Of a stretch of DNA of 64,000 nucleotides, positions 1-13,689 are shown one piece after another. The stretch is taken from assembly GCA_009792885.1 (NCBI GenBank), contig WMCF01000177.1, forward strand, positions 609,852-673,851, given 5' to 3'. The stretch comes from Eremophila alpestris peregrina (Eukaryota; Chordata; Aves; Passeriformes; Alaudidae). Each line of letters opens with the position of its first letter. Position 1 is the first letter of the stretch. Position numbers and translations under genes: made by a program. Under the pieces are notes generated by a model. That model saw only the letters and a program-made list of their open reading frames with translations, had not been told where the DNA came from and ran no database searches.

Positions 1-3000
1 ACCAGTTGCCCCTTTGGCACACACTGGCCTGACAGCTGTGTATTAAGATTATTGATTGATTCCATGCAATAAAAATGGTACTTTTATTGCCCAGAGCTAG
101 AGGAAATGCTGGTGACACATGTTGTGCATTGCCTTTTGCCATCCTGTGCCTTGGAAACCTGCCCCAGAGCATCCTCTGGTTGCACTGCTGCAGAGGCTTT
201 GGCAGATGTGGGTGTGTGAAAACCTATTTACCACCCCAGTCAAGTGCCAAGAGCTGGGCAACACCACGCTGAGTTTAATCCTCTTGTGCAGGGGGAAAGG
301 CACTTTGGTTGCTGAGGGCTTTGGAATAAGAGGTGGAATATTTAAATTCTGGCTTAGCCTCTTGCTTTTTTTGTCCTCATTTGAATCCCTTAGTTTTAAC
401 AGTGGTTTTTAATATTCCTTCCCACTCTCTTTGATTTAATTGGCAGCTTTTGGGCTGTGGTGAGTGTGGGCATTGTTAGCATAGTAAGGGCTCCCCTCGG
501 CCTCAGAATTCCAGTGGGAGGGAGCTAATTCCCCTGTTAATTGAGCAGTGGTATGTGGGGTTCCTCTGCTGAGTGTGAGTGTGGTGCTGCCATGCACCTG
601 ATCTCTGACAGGGAACATTAGGAGGTGTAGGGTGCATGTTTTAACAGCTTCTCTCTCATTAAATAACTCTTGAAAATGACAACTTCTGGTGAGTCATGGA
701 GGCCAGGGCAGGGAAATCCAGTTAAAGCATGTTGTGTTCCATCATGTGGATGCAGGGCTGGAATTTTCAGGCTGGTGGATGAGGCTGAGCAATCTGCCTG
801 CAGGAAGGTGGCCACATTTGGATAAGTCTCTCAAGTTATTTAAAGGACTTTCTATATATTCTAGTTTGAGGGATCTAAAATGTTTGGGTTTTGGAATCTG
901 AGGCTCTTTTATTGCCATAGGGTCACAGGGGTTTGTTTAGTGTACCACAGGATGAAAAACAGCTCAAAATGTGCTCTGAGTGCCTGGAGTGCTGTGTCAG
1001 GGATTGGAGGGATTGTGTTAGGGACAGACTGGCTGGGTTTGCATCCATTTGTGTGTTTGAGCCTGCTCTGAACGTGCTGTGGCAGGGGAGTGGATGGTGG
1101 CAGCTTCACTCTGCATGTGTCACTGTGCCTTTTGAAGGTCCTTTTCTGTGCATGATGATCCATGAGAATCAAAAAGATCCATGAAACCAAAAAGACTTTG
1201 CTCTTTGGGTTTTTGGAGGTGTGAGGATCGAGAGGTTCTGTGGCAACTTAATGACACTGATCTTTGCTGCCTTGAGATTTACAAGTCAGAGGGTATGATC
1301 AAATATTCCATTGTGAAGAACACTTGAATTAGTCTGTAACTTGAAATTGTGTGCTGCTGCACCGTGGTAGTAAAGTGTTCCACCAGGCTTGTAGGAGTAA
1401 ATCCTTGATTTTTAGGAACTGCAAACAACAATAAATATTAGTTTTCTTTAATGAGCAGCAGTCTGGGGATATGAGGATCTCTTTCCCATTCAGTGTGAGC
1501 CTCCACAGTTTGGTTCCTTCAAGCAAATGAAGGTTGAGTTTGCTATCACCAGTTTTAAGGGCAGTGGAGGGAGAAGGTGGTCACACAGTCCATGTAATGT
1601 GTAGGATTTTCCCATTGTTATGATGGATTTGAAGTAGGGAAAGTCAAAGGAGCTGCCTAATTTATGTAAAGCCACAACACTTTAATCAGTGCCTTGGTAC
1701 AGTTTGTTTTTTAATTGCCTTTTGAAATGCAAATCTGTCTTTGATACTTAAGTGCCAGTTAGATCTTAAGAAGGGTAGAGGGTTTAAAAAAGCTGCTGTA
1801 AAACATGGATTAAAAATAGATTTACAAAGTTTTGGAGATCTGTGTCTGAAATTCATCTTGGAAAAATAAATATGTATGTATTTTAATAAAAAGTATAATG
1901 ACACGAGCTGAAAATATTCCCAGGATGATTTTCCCCCAGTCACTGGTTACTGTGCCTTATTCAAGGCTTTTATTGAGAGAACAGATACATGAGGATCTAA
2001 AAGTTGGAAAGTGTGACAGGGGCACTGAGTTTGATCATGCAGATTTATTTGCTCTGTAAATCCATTTCAAGACTGCTCACTAAATTATTTGTTTCACCTC
2101 TTGTCATCTTCTTTCCCCAAGTGAATCCAGCTGTTTTTCTTCCTCCCACTTGTCCTTGCATTAGATAATTCTTGGCTTTGAGCTGTGTGTCATTTGCTTG
2201 GCTGTGATGAGGCAGCTGTGGCACTGCCTTGGTACAAACTTCAGGTGTGTCTGACTTGCATTAATTTGAAAGCACTTGCTGATAACTTCTGACTTTTTTT
2301 CTCACCTCACCTAAATAATCTCCTTGAATTATTATTTCTCACTTAAATACTCACAGAAATTTTATTTTCAAGCCTTCATTTTGTAATTACTTTTAGAAGA
2401 AGTACAGACGAATCACTTCTGTTAAGAAATGCTCCTGCCATGTAACTGTAAAATGATTCAGAAACCAGGAAGCTTTGATATGTACTTAGTAAAAGTGCAG
2501 TATTTCCTTTGGAGCCATTGAGCACATGGCAGGGGCAGCCCAGCCCAGGAGGAGAATGTTCCTGCAAAGTGACTCTGGAAATGCCACGGTGAAGCTTCAC
2601 GTGCTGTTTGTGTTAAACCTTGGGAGGCTTCCTGCTTTTCCACTTACACCTGGGGACCTGCATGCTTGGCATGGGTTTGGAGTTGAATTCCAGGCACACT
2701 TTATTCCTGAGCCTGCTGTTCTCTGCCCTGCTGAGCTGGGTAAATCCCTCCTGCTGCTGGAGCACAAGGGCTTGGGGCAGCTCACTGACAGGACGTGTGC
2801 TCTCAGAAGGGCTCTGGAAGCCCCTGTAGCTGTGCTGTGTGTGGGGTGGGGTGTCCCCAGGTGGGTGTGACCCTGCCCGGTGTCACACGGACCCGCCCGG
2901 GGTCGGGTTTCACTGCTCAGAGTTCCTCACACATCGGATATAGGGAATGGACTTCAACTGGGAAATGGCTCCAGTTTTTAGCTGACCACATTGCCTTTGC

Positions 3001-6000
3001 AAGATCTGTTTGCATCTTGTGTGTGTCCAGCTTGGGGCTTCCAAACTGATGGCTGGGAGAGCTGTCCCTGGGATTGCAGGAGGCCTGGATGGGCTCTGGT
3101 GGGTCCTGAGGCTTGGAGGAGTTAATTGAGTTCTGAGGCAGGAGATGCCAGGGCCTAATCCTGCTTCTGATGCAGCTCCTGGCACCAGCTCCAGATGTCC
3201 ACACTGTGCCTTTTCTCCATGGGCCAATGAAGAATTTCTCTATGATAAATTCAAAGTATTACTTTTTATAATCCACCAAGGTGCTGCAAATGAGGAGGGC
3301 AGGTGAGATGAGGAATTCTGTATCCATTACAGACTCTGGCTGATGGGCAGTGGGTGAAATCATGGCCAAGAAATGATTATCCAGGCCATTCCCTGAGCAC
3401 AGCCTGTGGGAGGGAGCACTCCCTGGAGGGGTGTGGGCTTGCAGCTCTGCAAAGCCCAGCAGCAGAGGTGTGCACTGTTTCCTTCTGGGCTGTTAGCTAT
3501 TGAATAGCAGTCACTTATTTCTGTATAAATAACGGTGAATAGATAAAGATTTTTTTCAAACATTGAGCTGAAGTTTTATATTTGCTTTTTGCCATAACTA
3601 CAAGGAGCTGCATGGAAGTAGCCAGATTGTTTGGTTCTGTTTGCTCATGTTCTCTGAGAAGTTTGCCAAGCTCTAAAGTTTGAGCAGTGTTTTAATTCTC
3701 ACTAGTCTGTATGTGCCATCCCAAAGGGTGAGAGAAAAGCTCAGGACAAACTGTCCCAGCCCCACAGAGATGGAGTTAAGTTAGAAATAACAGCACATTT
3801 TTACCCAGGATTGCACATTTCCTTTAGCAGCAAGGAGAAAAAAGTAATCTTGATCAGATCTTTGTGAATAAAGAACATTCTGTATCTTGGAATTGGAAAA
3901 AGCCTCAGAGCAGAGATACTTCAGAGGAGAGTACTTAAGAGCACTTAGCCAGTAAGTGGCATGGGTGATAAATTTTCCTTGCAGAAATATATTTTTCTAT
4001 GAAAAAAGCATCTGTGTTTTTCATAAATTGGCTTAGATCAAAATGCATTTCTTCATGACAGATAAATGGCAAAGGTGGTTTTAACACAGCTGCAGTTTGT
4101 ACAGGTTCTGTCAGCTGTTATTGAGAGTGTAGGAGTTTAGACACTTAAGACAATAAATGTTCTATGTTATTTGTCATTCTCAATTCTTGCAGTCCACATT
4201 TGTCCAGTTAAAGTAGCAAAGAAAATCTGTGTGAGCTTTTGAACTGGGCTTGGACTGAGGGCACAGGTCCAGTTTCAAAACTATTGTACATTTTTAGTCT
4301 CAGATGGGGATTGAATACCAGAGCCTCTTGCCATATCCAGGGCAGAGAAGGGCAGGACTTGCCTGCAGCTGGATTACCTCTGGAATCCTGGGGAGAGCCC
4401 CCAGCAGGGAATGTGACCTGCTTGTTTTGAAACTCTTCATTGACATCTAATGACCAAGTCAGAGCCCAGGTGGAGAGACTCTTAATTTGCTTGCTTAAAA
4501 CTAGTTCCTACTGAAAAACACAGGTTTTCTTAAGCTTTTATTTTTTAGCTTTTATTTTACCTTCTATCAAACCCAATGCAACAGCTCATTGTGACTAATA
4601 CTATCCCTGTCCCCAATTCTGTGGGTCAGTGAGCCAATTAAAACTTATTTGTGCTTGCTGGAGGGTGACAAATGCTCTGCTGAGTATGGAGCAGAGGGGC
4701 ACAGGGAGATGTGTGGCACTCGTGCCTGAGCTTCCTGCTTCAGTAATGATGTAATAGCACTGCTCAGAAAAAACCCTCTGTTTTCTAGACTGGAATTCAA
4801 ATCCTGTGCAGTGTGAGTCTTGTAACTGGCAAAGGGAATATCCTTTGTGTTCATGGGCAAGGTTATGTTCCTGTACTTCAGAATAATATAAGCTTGCTGT
4901 AAATCATAAAAAATGGCAGCTCTTTGCAGCATATGTTCCATCTTAACCTTTGCCTTTGAAAATGTGGCAGGTGACAGAGTTAATCTGTGGAGAAACAGGA
5001 ATTGTGTGGAAGGGAGCTGGGGCCAAATCCCTGAAATCCCTGGGCTGATGCTCAGCTGGGGGGTGAGACAAGGACAGAGTGACACCCTACTGATGGTGCA
5101 TCAACACCCCCAAACAAGAAACTCAGCTGAACTTTGTTTAGATTGGATTCCCATTTGTTAATGTTTTGTCTCAGATCAGGTTTTCCCCTCTCTGTGCTCT
5201 GCATGTCAGCAGCAGCAATCCCTGTGTAATTCAGTTTGACAAGTTTGCTGGGAATCCCGAGCTGTCAGCAGAGTGATGCTCACATCTGCAGGCTGTGCTC
5301 CTCACTCCCTGCCTGCACCCGTGTGCAATTTCAGCTTTAGTAGTGCACAGGGAAGGCTCTGTGTGCTGCCATTGTTCAGGGCTCTCACTGACTGAATGTT
5401 GCTTTTTGAAAACCATAAGAACCTCTGCTATTGCCCCCAGTGAAAGGTGCAAGGGTTAGAAGTATCAAGGCACAAGAGCATCTCTGATTAATGTTTCATT
5501 TTTCTCTAACAAAAATTCAAGATGAAGTTTAATGACCCTGGAAAGGAAACAAAATGGAGCAAAATTATTTTGAATAAGGAAAAATGAGGTTGTGACATTT
5601 GCTGATTTCAGTGAGGCTAGTTCTCAGTAACATTCTTAAAAGCATAGGGTATGTCTTGCCATTCACACAAATACACTCGAAATAAGGATGTTAAAAACTG
5701 TTGCAAACTCTCCAAGCCCTATTCATTTGCATGTAGAAACCCCTATTTTGGGGGAACATGGAAAAATGGTTCTAGATAATTTATATGATTCTCTAAAGGT
5801 GTTGCTCTTCTTTCTGTAGCAGCTTGTGAAGTCAGCCCTGCTTAAATGCACTGTCAATCTGCTCTTAAAAACAGAGTAAAAATTAGGCAAAGAAAGGCTC
5901 TGTTGTGGAGAGACCTCTAAAAACCTGTTCCTGCTCCTCTGAGGTCCATGGCCAGCAGCTGCTGGAGGGGTCAGTGGTGTGCTGATGCCACCTGAGCTGT

Positions 6001-7212
6001 GCTTGAGTTGGATAATTTGCAGTTATACGGCTTTTAGTGTTTGCCTTTATCCTGCCACACACCCTTGTTGTCTCCAGCCATCTCTTTGAGCTGCATGTTT
6101 GTGTCTGTAAAAGTTCTTTGTGTGTGTGTTTGTCTGCTGTTCTGTCAGCCTTCAAGCACCCTGGTTTTCCAGCTTCCTTTGCAATTCATGCATCCCAAGG
6201 AGCGTGCAGTGAAATTGTTGGTTATTTCCTGTCTCTAAATGCCTGTTGTCAGGTACCAGCTGTCTTTGTCACTGTCTATAGAGTTGCCTGCAAAAGTTTT
6301 TCAGATCTTTCCTTTCTTCCAGTTTTGTGATAAATTTATCCTGACAGTCCTCTCTGTGCATTAATCTTCTTTGAATAGCTTGTTCACATGAGCTTCCGTA
6401 ATTGATAGCCTCGCCTGGAACTAAAATTATTTAACCTGTCAAGCTCTTTTCTTTCACCACAACCTCGGATCTTATTCTTCTTTTGTTATGGCTCTTGATT
6501 TTGTTTTAGAAAGAGTAATTGTGAGCCTGTAGGGTTCTTATTTTTAGGCAGTCTATTGATGAAGACCTGAAGTTCCTTAAATGATGAGGCAATCTGTGTG
6601 CCTTATCTTTAGGGCCTCTCCTGAAATCCCACAGGGGGTTTCATTGGTCTTGCTATTAGAATGATCTTCAACAGTAGCAAATAAATGACTCCATGGTTTG
6701 CATGCCCTCAGTTCATTTTTTCTGGCATTAGAATGTTGTTTTAGCTGTTTCTTGGTGTCTGTGGAGATCAGATTCATTGTGGCTGCTGCAGCTTTTCCTG
6801 CTGCTGCTGGAGCTTTTGTGTTGTTTGGCCCTTGAACTGCCAGTCCTGTCTCCAGTTTTCATGATCCTATTTCACCTCCTCCATCAGCAGATCTATTTTT
6901 TCTGTTTGTCTGTGCCATTCCTTGCAGCACTTGTGCTTAAGCCTGACCCACCTCACTCCCACTGCTTTTCTTGGAGTTGTGGTTGTCAGTAGTGACCTTT
7001 GTATTTTTGAAGAGCTTCATTCAGTCATTTTGTTGCTCCCATTTCATTCCTGAAATAATTTATGGACCTCTTCTTGATATCACCTAACTAGAGTTTGGAT
7101 TTGCTTGTTTTGCCAGGTAGAACATCAGATTAAGCTTATGTGTTTTCCTTGTCCAAACACTCTATAAAATTTTGGGATGTGTAGTAGATACAAGGTGAAA
7201 TTGTTTCCTGTG

Positions 7213-7300
7213 AGGGAGGTGGGGCCCTGGCACAGGGTGCCCAGAGCAGCTGTGGCTGCCCCTGGATCCCTGGCACTGCCCAAGGCCAGGATGGACAATA
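7213..7300 (+). mobile_element. CR1 LINE fragment
   Basis: The run 'ccctggcacagggtgcccag' followed by 'ctgcccctggatccctggca' and 'gcccaaggccagg' is the section of the CR1 3' region just before its terminal stretch. A closely similar copy is at 47057-47252. The fragment breaks off before the 3' end and is non-coding. Confidence 0.75.
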
Positions 7301-9888
7301 TTTAGTGCAATATTTTGCTATTTCTCACTATGGTTTTTTGTGTATGTTCCCCATGTCGTCAGATAAATGAGCTGGAAAGGGGCTTTAGGACATCTGGAGT
7401 TCAGGTGTTTGTTTAGAACAGCTCTGAGGTGCCAGCAGGTCACTGGGTGTGTGACAGTACCTGTGTGTCACTGCTGTGCCCAGTGACATTTCCCTCTCTC
7501 CCTTCATTCTGGCCAGGGGACACTGGTTTTTATCAGCACACACCACACTGTCCATGCTGTCCCAGCTGTGTTTAACCAAGTCAGCATTCTGGTTGTGCAC
7601 TGACATTTCTCATTTGTGTTCTGTATTCCATAGACCTCCCACTTCTGTTCAGCCACCAAGGACCTTTGGTAGGTTTTCCTCTCTCCATGTGACAGTCCTT
7701 GTAAAAATCCTCTTCCCTTCCCAGCTGTCTCCTCTCTGGATTTTTGGTTGCATTCTCCCCTGTCTGGTTTGCCTAAAGCAAGGGGGGAGAATGATGTGCT
7801 GCTTGGTGTTTGCAGCAAGGACTGGGAGCATCTGGCCTTATCCTAATTCAGGTGCTGCTGGACTTGTGTTGTGCAGGAGTGTTTGTAATTACAAAGTCTG
7901 CTCCATGTGCCAGTGAGATCCATGAAATATGTCTCATTAGCAGGAGTGTATTTTAAACCGTTTCACACCTCTGCCACTCCAACAAATGATGCTGAATAAT
8001 GTTGGAGAGAAGGAGCTGTGATAATTTAATGAAGTGTCCACAGATGGCTGGACTTATTAATTTTTTAGCAGGGTTGGGGTGAGGAGCTGATGCACAACAA
8101 AACAGGCAGCATCTTTGTGATCTGCTGCGTCGCTGAAGGGTAGCAGATGTTGGAGCTGTCCTAACAATAGGGGATCATGTTCCCATTCTCCAGTACCTCC
8201 TTGTGGTGCTGAAATCCCCACACTTCCCAAGAGGCTGTTTGGGGAAAGCAGTCATAGTTACGGATTTGTCATCAGTTCAAATCCGATCAGGCAGACAGGA
8301 ATGGGGGAAAATTCAAGTGGCTGAAAATTGTGAGCAGTTTGTGGGATCATTCACAGACTGGTTGGATGAATTCCAGATTGAGGATGGAAGCTGTAGGGTG
8401 GAATGTTTGGAGCTGGCGCTGCTGGAGTTAGTTTAGAGTTGGGTAAGTTAATAGAAACTTTAAAAGTTAACTCTGGGCAGCAGAGGCTTTTCACAGATGG
8501 TATCCAGGAGGGTACAGGATGGAAAACCTGCCAGCTGCTCCTGTGCTTTGCTTTTTCCATGTTGGAGTAGAAACAGGGGAAAAAATGGAAAACATTTGCT
8601 GAGCACATCGAGATGTCACAAGAAGGCCTGAAACCAGCCTTGGGAAAATGTTAATTACACAGACATGTGCTGTGTGTGTGTTTAGAGCAGTTTAATGCTT
8701 GTACAAAGCGTTATCTTAAATTCCAGTCAGAGCAGTGGCAACAGAGGGAACACTCTGTGAGGAAAACACTCACAGACGCTTGTGACCACTCATACAGCCC
8801 TGCCAGAGGCAGGAAAAGGGGATTGCTCCACAGCTGTCTCTTCCCTAGAAATGAGGAGATGGTTCTCTTGTCTCACTTTCCCTTTTGTGGTGTTGATTTG
8901 GTGAGATTTGGGTCCCAAGGGGTTGGTAGGACAGTGGGGATTAAAGGTGTGTGTGGCAATGGCATCCACATTAAACAGAGCAGTGTTTGCAGTGCTGCTG
9001 CAGAGCAGAGGACATGTGACTCTGGAGTTACTACACTCAAGTGAATGAGTTATTTTATTTAGTAATGGTTGATAATGAAGGTTTTTTCCCTTTCAGTCTC
9101 CTTGGCAATGATTGGCACTGGCTGCAGTCACAGGGAGGCTGCTGAACTCGATTGGCATCTGGCTCAGGGCAGTGAATTCCCTGATTCTACAAGCTCCAGG
9201 AGATGAAATACTGGCTCCATTGAGGGCAGGAGACTACAGCCAGAATTTTAACCATCTGTGTTTTCCAGGAGCATGGGAATTATTGCTCTTCTAGGCACAT
9301 CTTTTTCAGAAATTGAGACAATGGGCCACAAATCTCAGTAACGCTGAGACTGGGAATGCTGATTGAATGCACCACATTTGCATTAATAGATTGTTCATTC
9401 ACATTCCTGCCATTGCTCTGGGCTTGGATGAGGGGATGGGAGAAACAAAAGGGAAGGAGAAAAGAGGGACAGAGTTGACTTTCCCTCCTTCTCTGCCATT
9501 TGCATTGTCCTAGCAGAAATGAGGAGTTTGGGATGCATCTAATCCCTGTTATGAGTGTGCTGTTGCTTATGTGTTCTCCTGCCTGTGTTTAGAGAACATT
9601 CCAAATGGAAAAATCATCCTCCCTAAATTGAGTTTATTAACCTGCATTCTTGCTAGGTCAGTAGTATTTTCCTTTGGTGTCCTGAAATCGATACCTAATG
9701 TATGTGCACTGCCACAGAATGATTAATGTGTGTACAAACATGAAAAAATTGTCTTCAGTGTCAGAAGCCCAAAGTGTCATTTATCATGACATTCATTTAC
9801 CAAAAGATGGGCTGATGTCTTCAACTGATTGCCCTGCAACACATGGGTGAGGAGTGGGGGCTGCTTCCTCAGTTAGGAGTGTATCTTC

Positions 9889-10025
9889 CATCCCTGGAAG
9901 TGTCCCAGGCCAGGCTGGCTGGGGTTTGGAGCTGGGACAGTGGAAGGTGTCCCCACACATGGCAGGGAGTGGCACTGGATGGGCTTTGAGGTGCTTTCCA
10001 ACCCAAACCATCCTGGGATTCTACT
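9889..10025 (+). mobile_element. CR1 LINE 3' end
   Basis: The sequence runs from 'ccatccctggaagtgtccca' through 'ggaaggtgtcccc' to 'tttccaacccaaaccatcct' and 'gggattctac', the typical 3' end of avian CR1 in sense orientation. It is 5' truncated and has no coding capacity. Confidence 0.88.
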
Positions 10026-13007
10026 CATCATTAGAACTTCTTGCTCAGCCTTCTTGACTGAAGTGTTTGGGAAACACAAATCACTGAGAAAAAAGTAGCA
10101 ACTTCTAAAATGTTAACTTTAAAAATGGTTTAAAGTGTTTGTAGTTTAACTAGACTGAACTGGCTTACATGGTAATGCCTTTGAAAATGATTATGGAAAG
10201 TTGAGGAAATGCTGGCTTAGAAGTTGATGATTGATATTTTGAGGAGAGCAGCTCTGTAATGGAAAGGTTCTGGACTGGGAGATGAAAGGGTATTTTCTAG
10301 TGGCTCACTGCTGCAGGAGGTGTGCCAGCACTCTGGGACCTGCTCCTGGATTTATAAACAGATCTCCAAATTAATAGTAATTAAGGCCTGGATTTGGAGT
10401 GCTTTTTATAATGCATCCTGATTGTTCTGTGGTTGTTTGTTGGCTAAAGCAAAGGGTCCTCCTCCACAATGGAGGCTTTTAAGCAGTGCAAATTGCCAAT
10501 AATTGTAGAATAAGAGAAAATTACTCTTTAGGACAAAATTATAGGCTAGGTTAAAATGTATATTTTAAAACCACACAGGACTATGATGAAATACAGGTTT
10601 TAGTGGCATTTAAGATGACTCGGAAAATGAACTGTGATTTCATTTCCAGTGAGTAATGAAACCATCTTGAATAAAGCTTATTTAACCTCAGTGGAGCACC
10701 TGCACACAACAGAAGGCACCAGGTCTGTCTTGTCCAGGAAATGAACAGTACTTGTAAGGGATTAAAATGAAAGCATATTTGAGCTGTATGTGAGAGATTG
10801 CAGTGCCTCAGTCCTCCAGCAATGCTCTTGCTTGTGCTTGAAGTAGCCACTATGGGGCTGTACCAGTGGGAGCTGCTGGGAGCAAGGAGGTGGCACCAGG
10901 TGAGGTGAAAACAGGAGTCATGGGGTCACCTGGCTAAAGGGAGACCCAGGATTCCCTCCCAGGCTGGGGAAAGAACTGGCTTAATATGCAGGGCTCTTCA
11001 TAAATGAGAATATTGAGAGAGATAAGAATCAGAGGTAATTATGAACATTTAATGGGTTCTGTCAAGAAGGAGATGTTTCAGAAAGGACAGATATCTCAGA
11101 GACTGGAGTTGAGAGGATCAGGGTTAACAGCCTCATCAGCTGTAAGAACAACCTATTTACCCACTGAATTAGTGAGTGTGGCAAAGGAGGAGACCTCGTT
11201 ACCCCTGCTGTGGCCTCCCTGGTCTCACAGGAAGAATTAAATCATGCTCCAGACTAATGATGGAACTTCTGAGCACAGAGTGCAAAGTCAGGCAGGTGCA
11301 GAGATACCTTGGGGTTGTGCTGGGACACAGGGATGGGTGATTCAGGAGAGGAGAAGGTTCCTTGGGTTCTAGCACTGATTGTGCAGTGCCACTGAGATGC
11401 TTCCATCTTTTGGGAAGATCTTTTCAGTAAACAGAGAAGCAGTTTTGTAATATTTCTGTGGATGTTTGTGATCTTAAGTTTCTCCAGGCACTGGGGTTTG
11501 TCTTTCTGCCAGGAGTGCTTGGTGGGAGAGCAGGAGGCACTGGGGGTCAGCTGGAGCAAGGGAGGTTCTGACTGGGTTTAAAGAGGGAGTTCTGCTCCAG
11601 GAGGTTGCCCAAGTGTTGTGCAGTCTCCCTTGGGGATTTTTGATGTCTGACTGGACAAATCCCTGGATAACCAGCTCTGACCTTGTAGCTGATTCTGCTC
11701 TGGCTGGGTCCCTTCCTTCTGAAATTATCCTACCATTCTGCATCTTTAAAGGTGGATAGAGTGTTAGGGGAATGAAGGAGAGAAACTAAAGATTGTAGCT
11801 TCATTAAGCAGAAGGAAAGTTGAAAGAAAGAAGTTGGATTTTTTGTTCCTGTGAATACCTTGGAGGGACTGGTGGGTAAATATCAAAGATGCAAAATAAA
11901 ACCAAAACAAGGACAAGATCAAAGGACTCCAAGTTGGTTGGAAGTACACTGGGAGGGGAAGCTAGGAACAGAAAGCTTCTCGGAGGAATGAAGTCATGGA
12001 AGGAGTCCCCAGGTGGGACTCTGAGAGGGAAGAAAATATATAACAATTGGAGATGAACTGTACAGGGTTATGGAAGGAACTTGACAGGACAGAAGTGATT
12101 TATGTGTTAGCTATCTGCTCTGTTAGGATTCAGTCTGGCTGTCCTGCAGGATTGCTCCTTCTACTGGTACATTATACCAGTGATAGGTATTGAGTGAGGC
12201 TTGTGAAAACGGGGTTGGACTGTGGCAGATTTGATCCTTTCCCTGTGCAGAATACTTAGGATGGGGTGACTGTGGCTGGCTGCCCATCCAGCTGTGCCCT
12301 CGCTCTGCTCCTCAGCAGCATGGAGAGGAAATAACATGCAAGTTACTGAGTGAAGAAGGGGTCACTCCCAGTTACTGTAATGGCAGAACAACCTTGGCTT
12401 GTGGAAAATTAATTTCTTGACAACTCAAGTAATTTGAGTGGCGAGAAAACAAAACCAAACTAAAGCACCTCTCCCTGCCTGCTCCCCATTTTCCAGGTTC
12501 ACCTCCCGTCATTCCCAATTCCTCAGCCTCATGCTCTACCCTGGTCCCCCCAGGGTGACACCCAAAGCTGCCCTTGCTCCTCTCCCTCCTCCTCCTCTGA
12601 CCTGCCCGTTCCAGGACTGTGCCTCACACTTCCATCACTGCTGTCCCATGGTTTTCCCTGTCTTGGGTGTGCTTCATGGACGTGCCCCAGCTTCACTGGC
12701 TGCCTCAGCTGTGGCTCCATGGAACTAGCTCCAATTGTGTCCCCAGCCTTTTCCCACAACTGCCCCAAGGGTTTGGCCTCCCCAGCCCAAGTGTGAAGCC
12801 AGTAAGTGGGCTCTGGGTATTTCTGGAGAACATTTTTATGGAAAAGGTGACACAGCTTGTGCCATGCTGCTGAGTCAGCTCTGTGGTGTGCCCTGGGGAA
12901 GATCTGGTCTCAGCCATACTGAGAATGTTCATATGCAAATATTTATCTCAATATTTACCTTTTGTGGCTGGAGGTGGTAAGTGAAGGTGTTGTGTAGGCT
13001 GCATTGT

Positions 13008-13162
13008 AGAAGCTGTGGCTGTCTCATCCCTGGGAGTGTCCCAGGCTGGACAGGGCCTGGAGCACCCTGGGGTGGTGGAAGGTGTCCCTGCCATGGCAGG
13101 GGGTGGGGCTGGATGAGCTTTAAGGTCCCTTCAACCCAAACCATTCCAGGATTCTATGATTA
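13008..13162 (+). mobile_element. CR1 LINE 3' end
   Basis: It contains 'catccctgggagtgtcccag', 'ggaaggtgtccctgccatgg' and ends 'caacccaaaccattccagga' 'ttctatgatt'. This is a 5'-truncated CR1 about 170 bp upstream of the Ig2 exon. Confidence 0.9.
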
Positions 13163-13334
13163 TTTGGTTTATTTGCCTTTACACCATCCATGTTTGGCAC
13201 TGTCCTGTCAGCTGTGAAGGTTTTTAAAGAGTTGGAGAACAGCTTAACTTTTCAAACACTGCATTCTTGAGCCTTGACTTCCAAGCTTTGCCGTGATGAG
13301 ACCACATCTCAGACTTGTGGTTCTTCCCTTGCAG

Positions 13335-13610
13335 GGCTGCCGAGGTTCACGAGCCAGCCGGAGCCGCGGGCCGTGCCCCGGGGCGGCAGCGCCGTGCTGG
13401 GCTGTGAGGTGGCGGCGGAGCTGGTGCCGCTGCTGCGCTGGGAGCGGGACCGGCAGGCGCTGCCCCCACTGCCGCGCCTGCTGCAGCTGCCCGCCGGGGC
13501 CCTGCTGCTCACCAACGCCTCCGACAGCGACTCCGGCCTCTACCGCTGCGCCCTCGACACCGGCGGCGCCCCCAAGTACAGCGACGAGGCCGAGCTCAAA
13601 GTGCTGCCAG
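13335..13610 (+). CDS. NEO1: NEO1 exon 3 (Ig2 domain)
   Basis: This 276-bp exon (phase 1 in, phase 1 out) encodes one whole Ig domain. It begins (G)LPRFTSQPEP after the acceptor 'cccttgcag' and ends DEAELKVLP(G) before the donor CAG|GTACCC. The Ig core is intact: first Cys at 13403-13405 (VLGCEV), the invariant Trp at 13439-13441 (LRWERD), and DSGLYRC with the second Cys at 13547-13549. An N-glycosylation sequon, NAS, lies at 13514-13522. The flanking words LPRFTSQPEP and KYSDE.ELKVLP are as I recall them in neogenin Ig2. In the family, Ig1-4 fold into a horseshoe on the outside of the cell. The exon is very rich in G, C and CpG, and its middle is rich in Ala, Arg, Leu and Pro compared with the neogenin sequences I remember. 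The reading frame is open, so I read it as functional though diverged. Confidence 0.95.
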
Positions 13611-13689
13611 GTACCCGCGGCTGCTCTCCGGGCTCGGCTCAGCCTGGGCCGGAGCTCCTCAGGGGTGGGGACTGGAGACATTCACATCT

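Larger units (their letters stand above)
1..13334 (+). other. NEO1 intron 2, 3' part
   Basis: I see no coding exon in these 13.3 kb; in particular nothing resembling the Ig1 domain. The open frames are short, lack family motifs and overlap in both strands. Three CR1 fragments lie at about 7.2, 9.9 and 13.0 kb. A stretch near 6.35-6.45 kb is AT-rich, non-repetitive and looks like possible conserved non-coding DNA, but that is only an impression. The intron ends with the acceptor 'cttcccttgcag' at 13323-13334. Confidence 0.85.
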
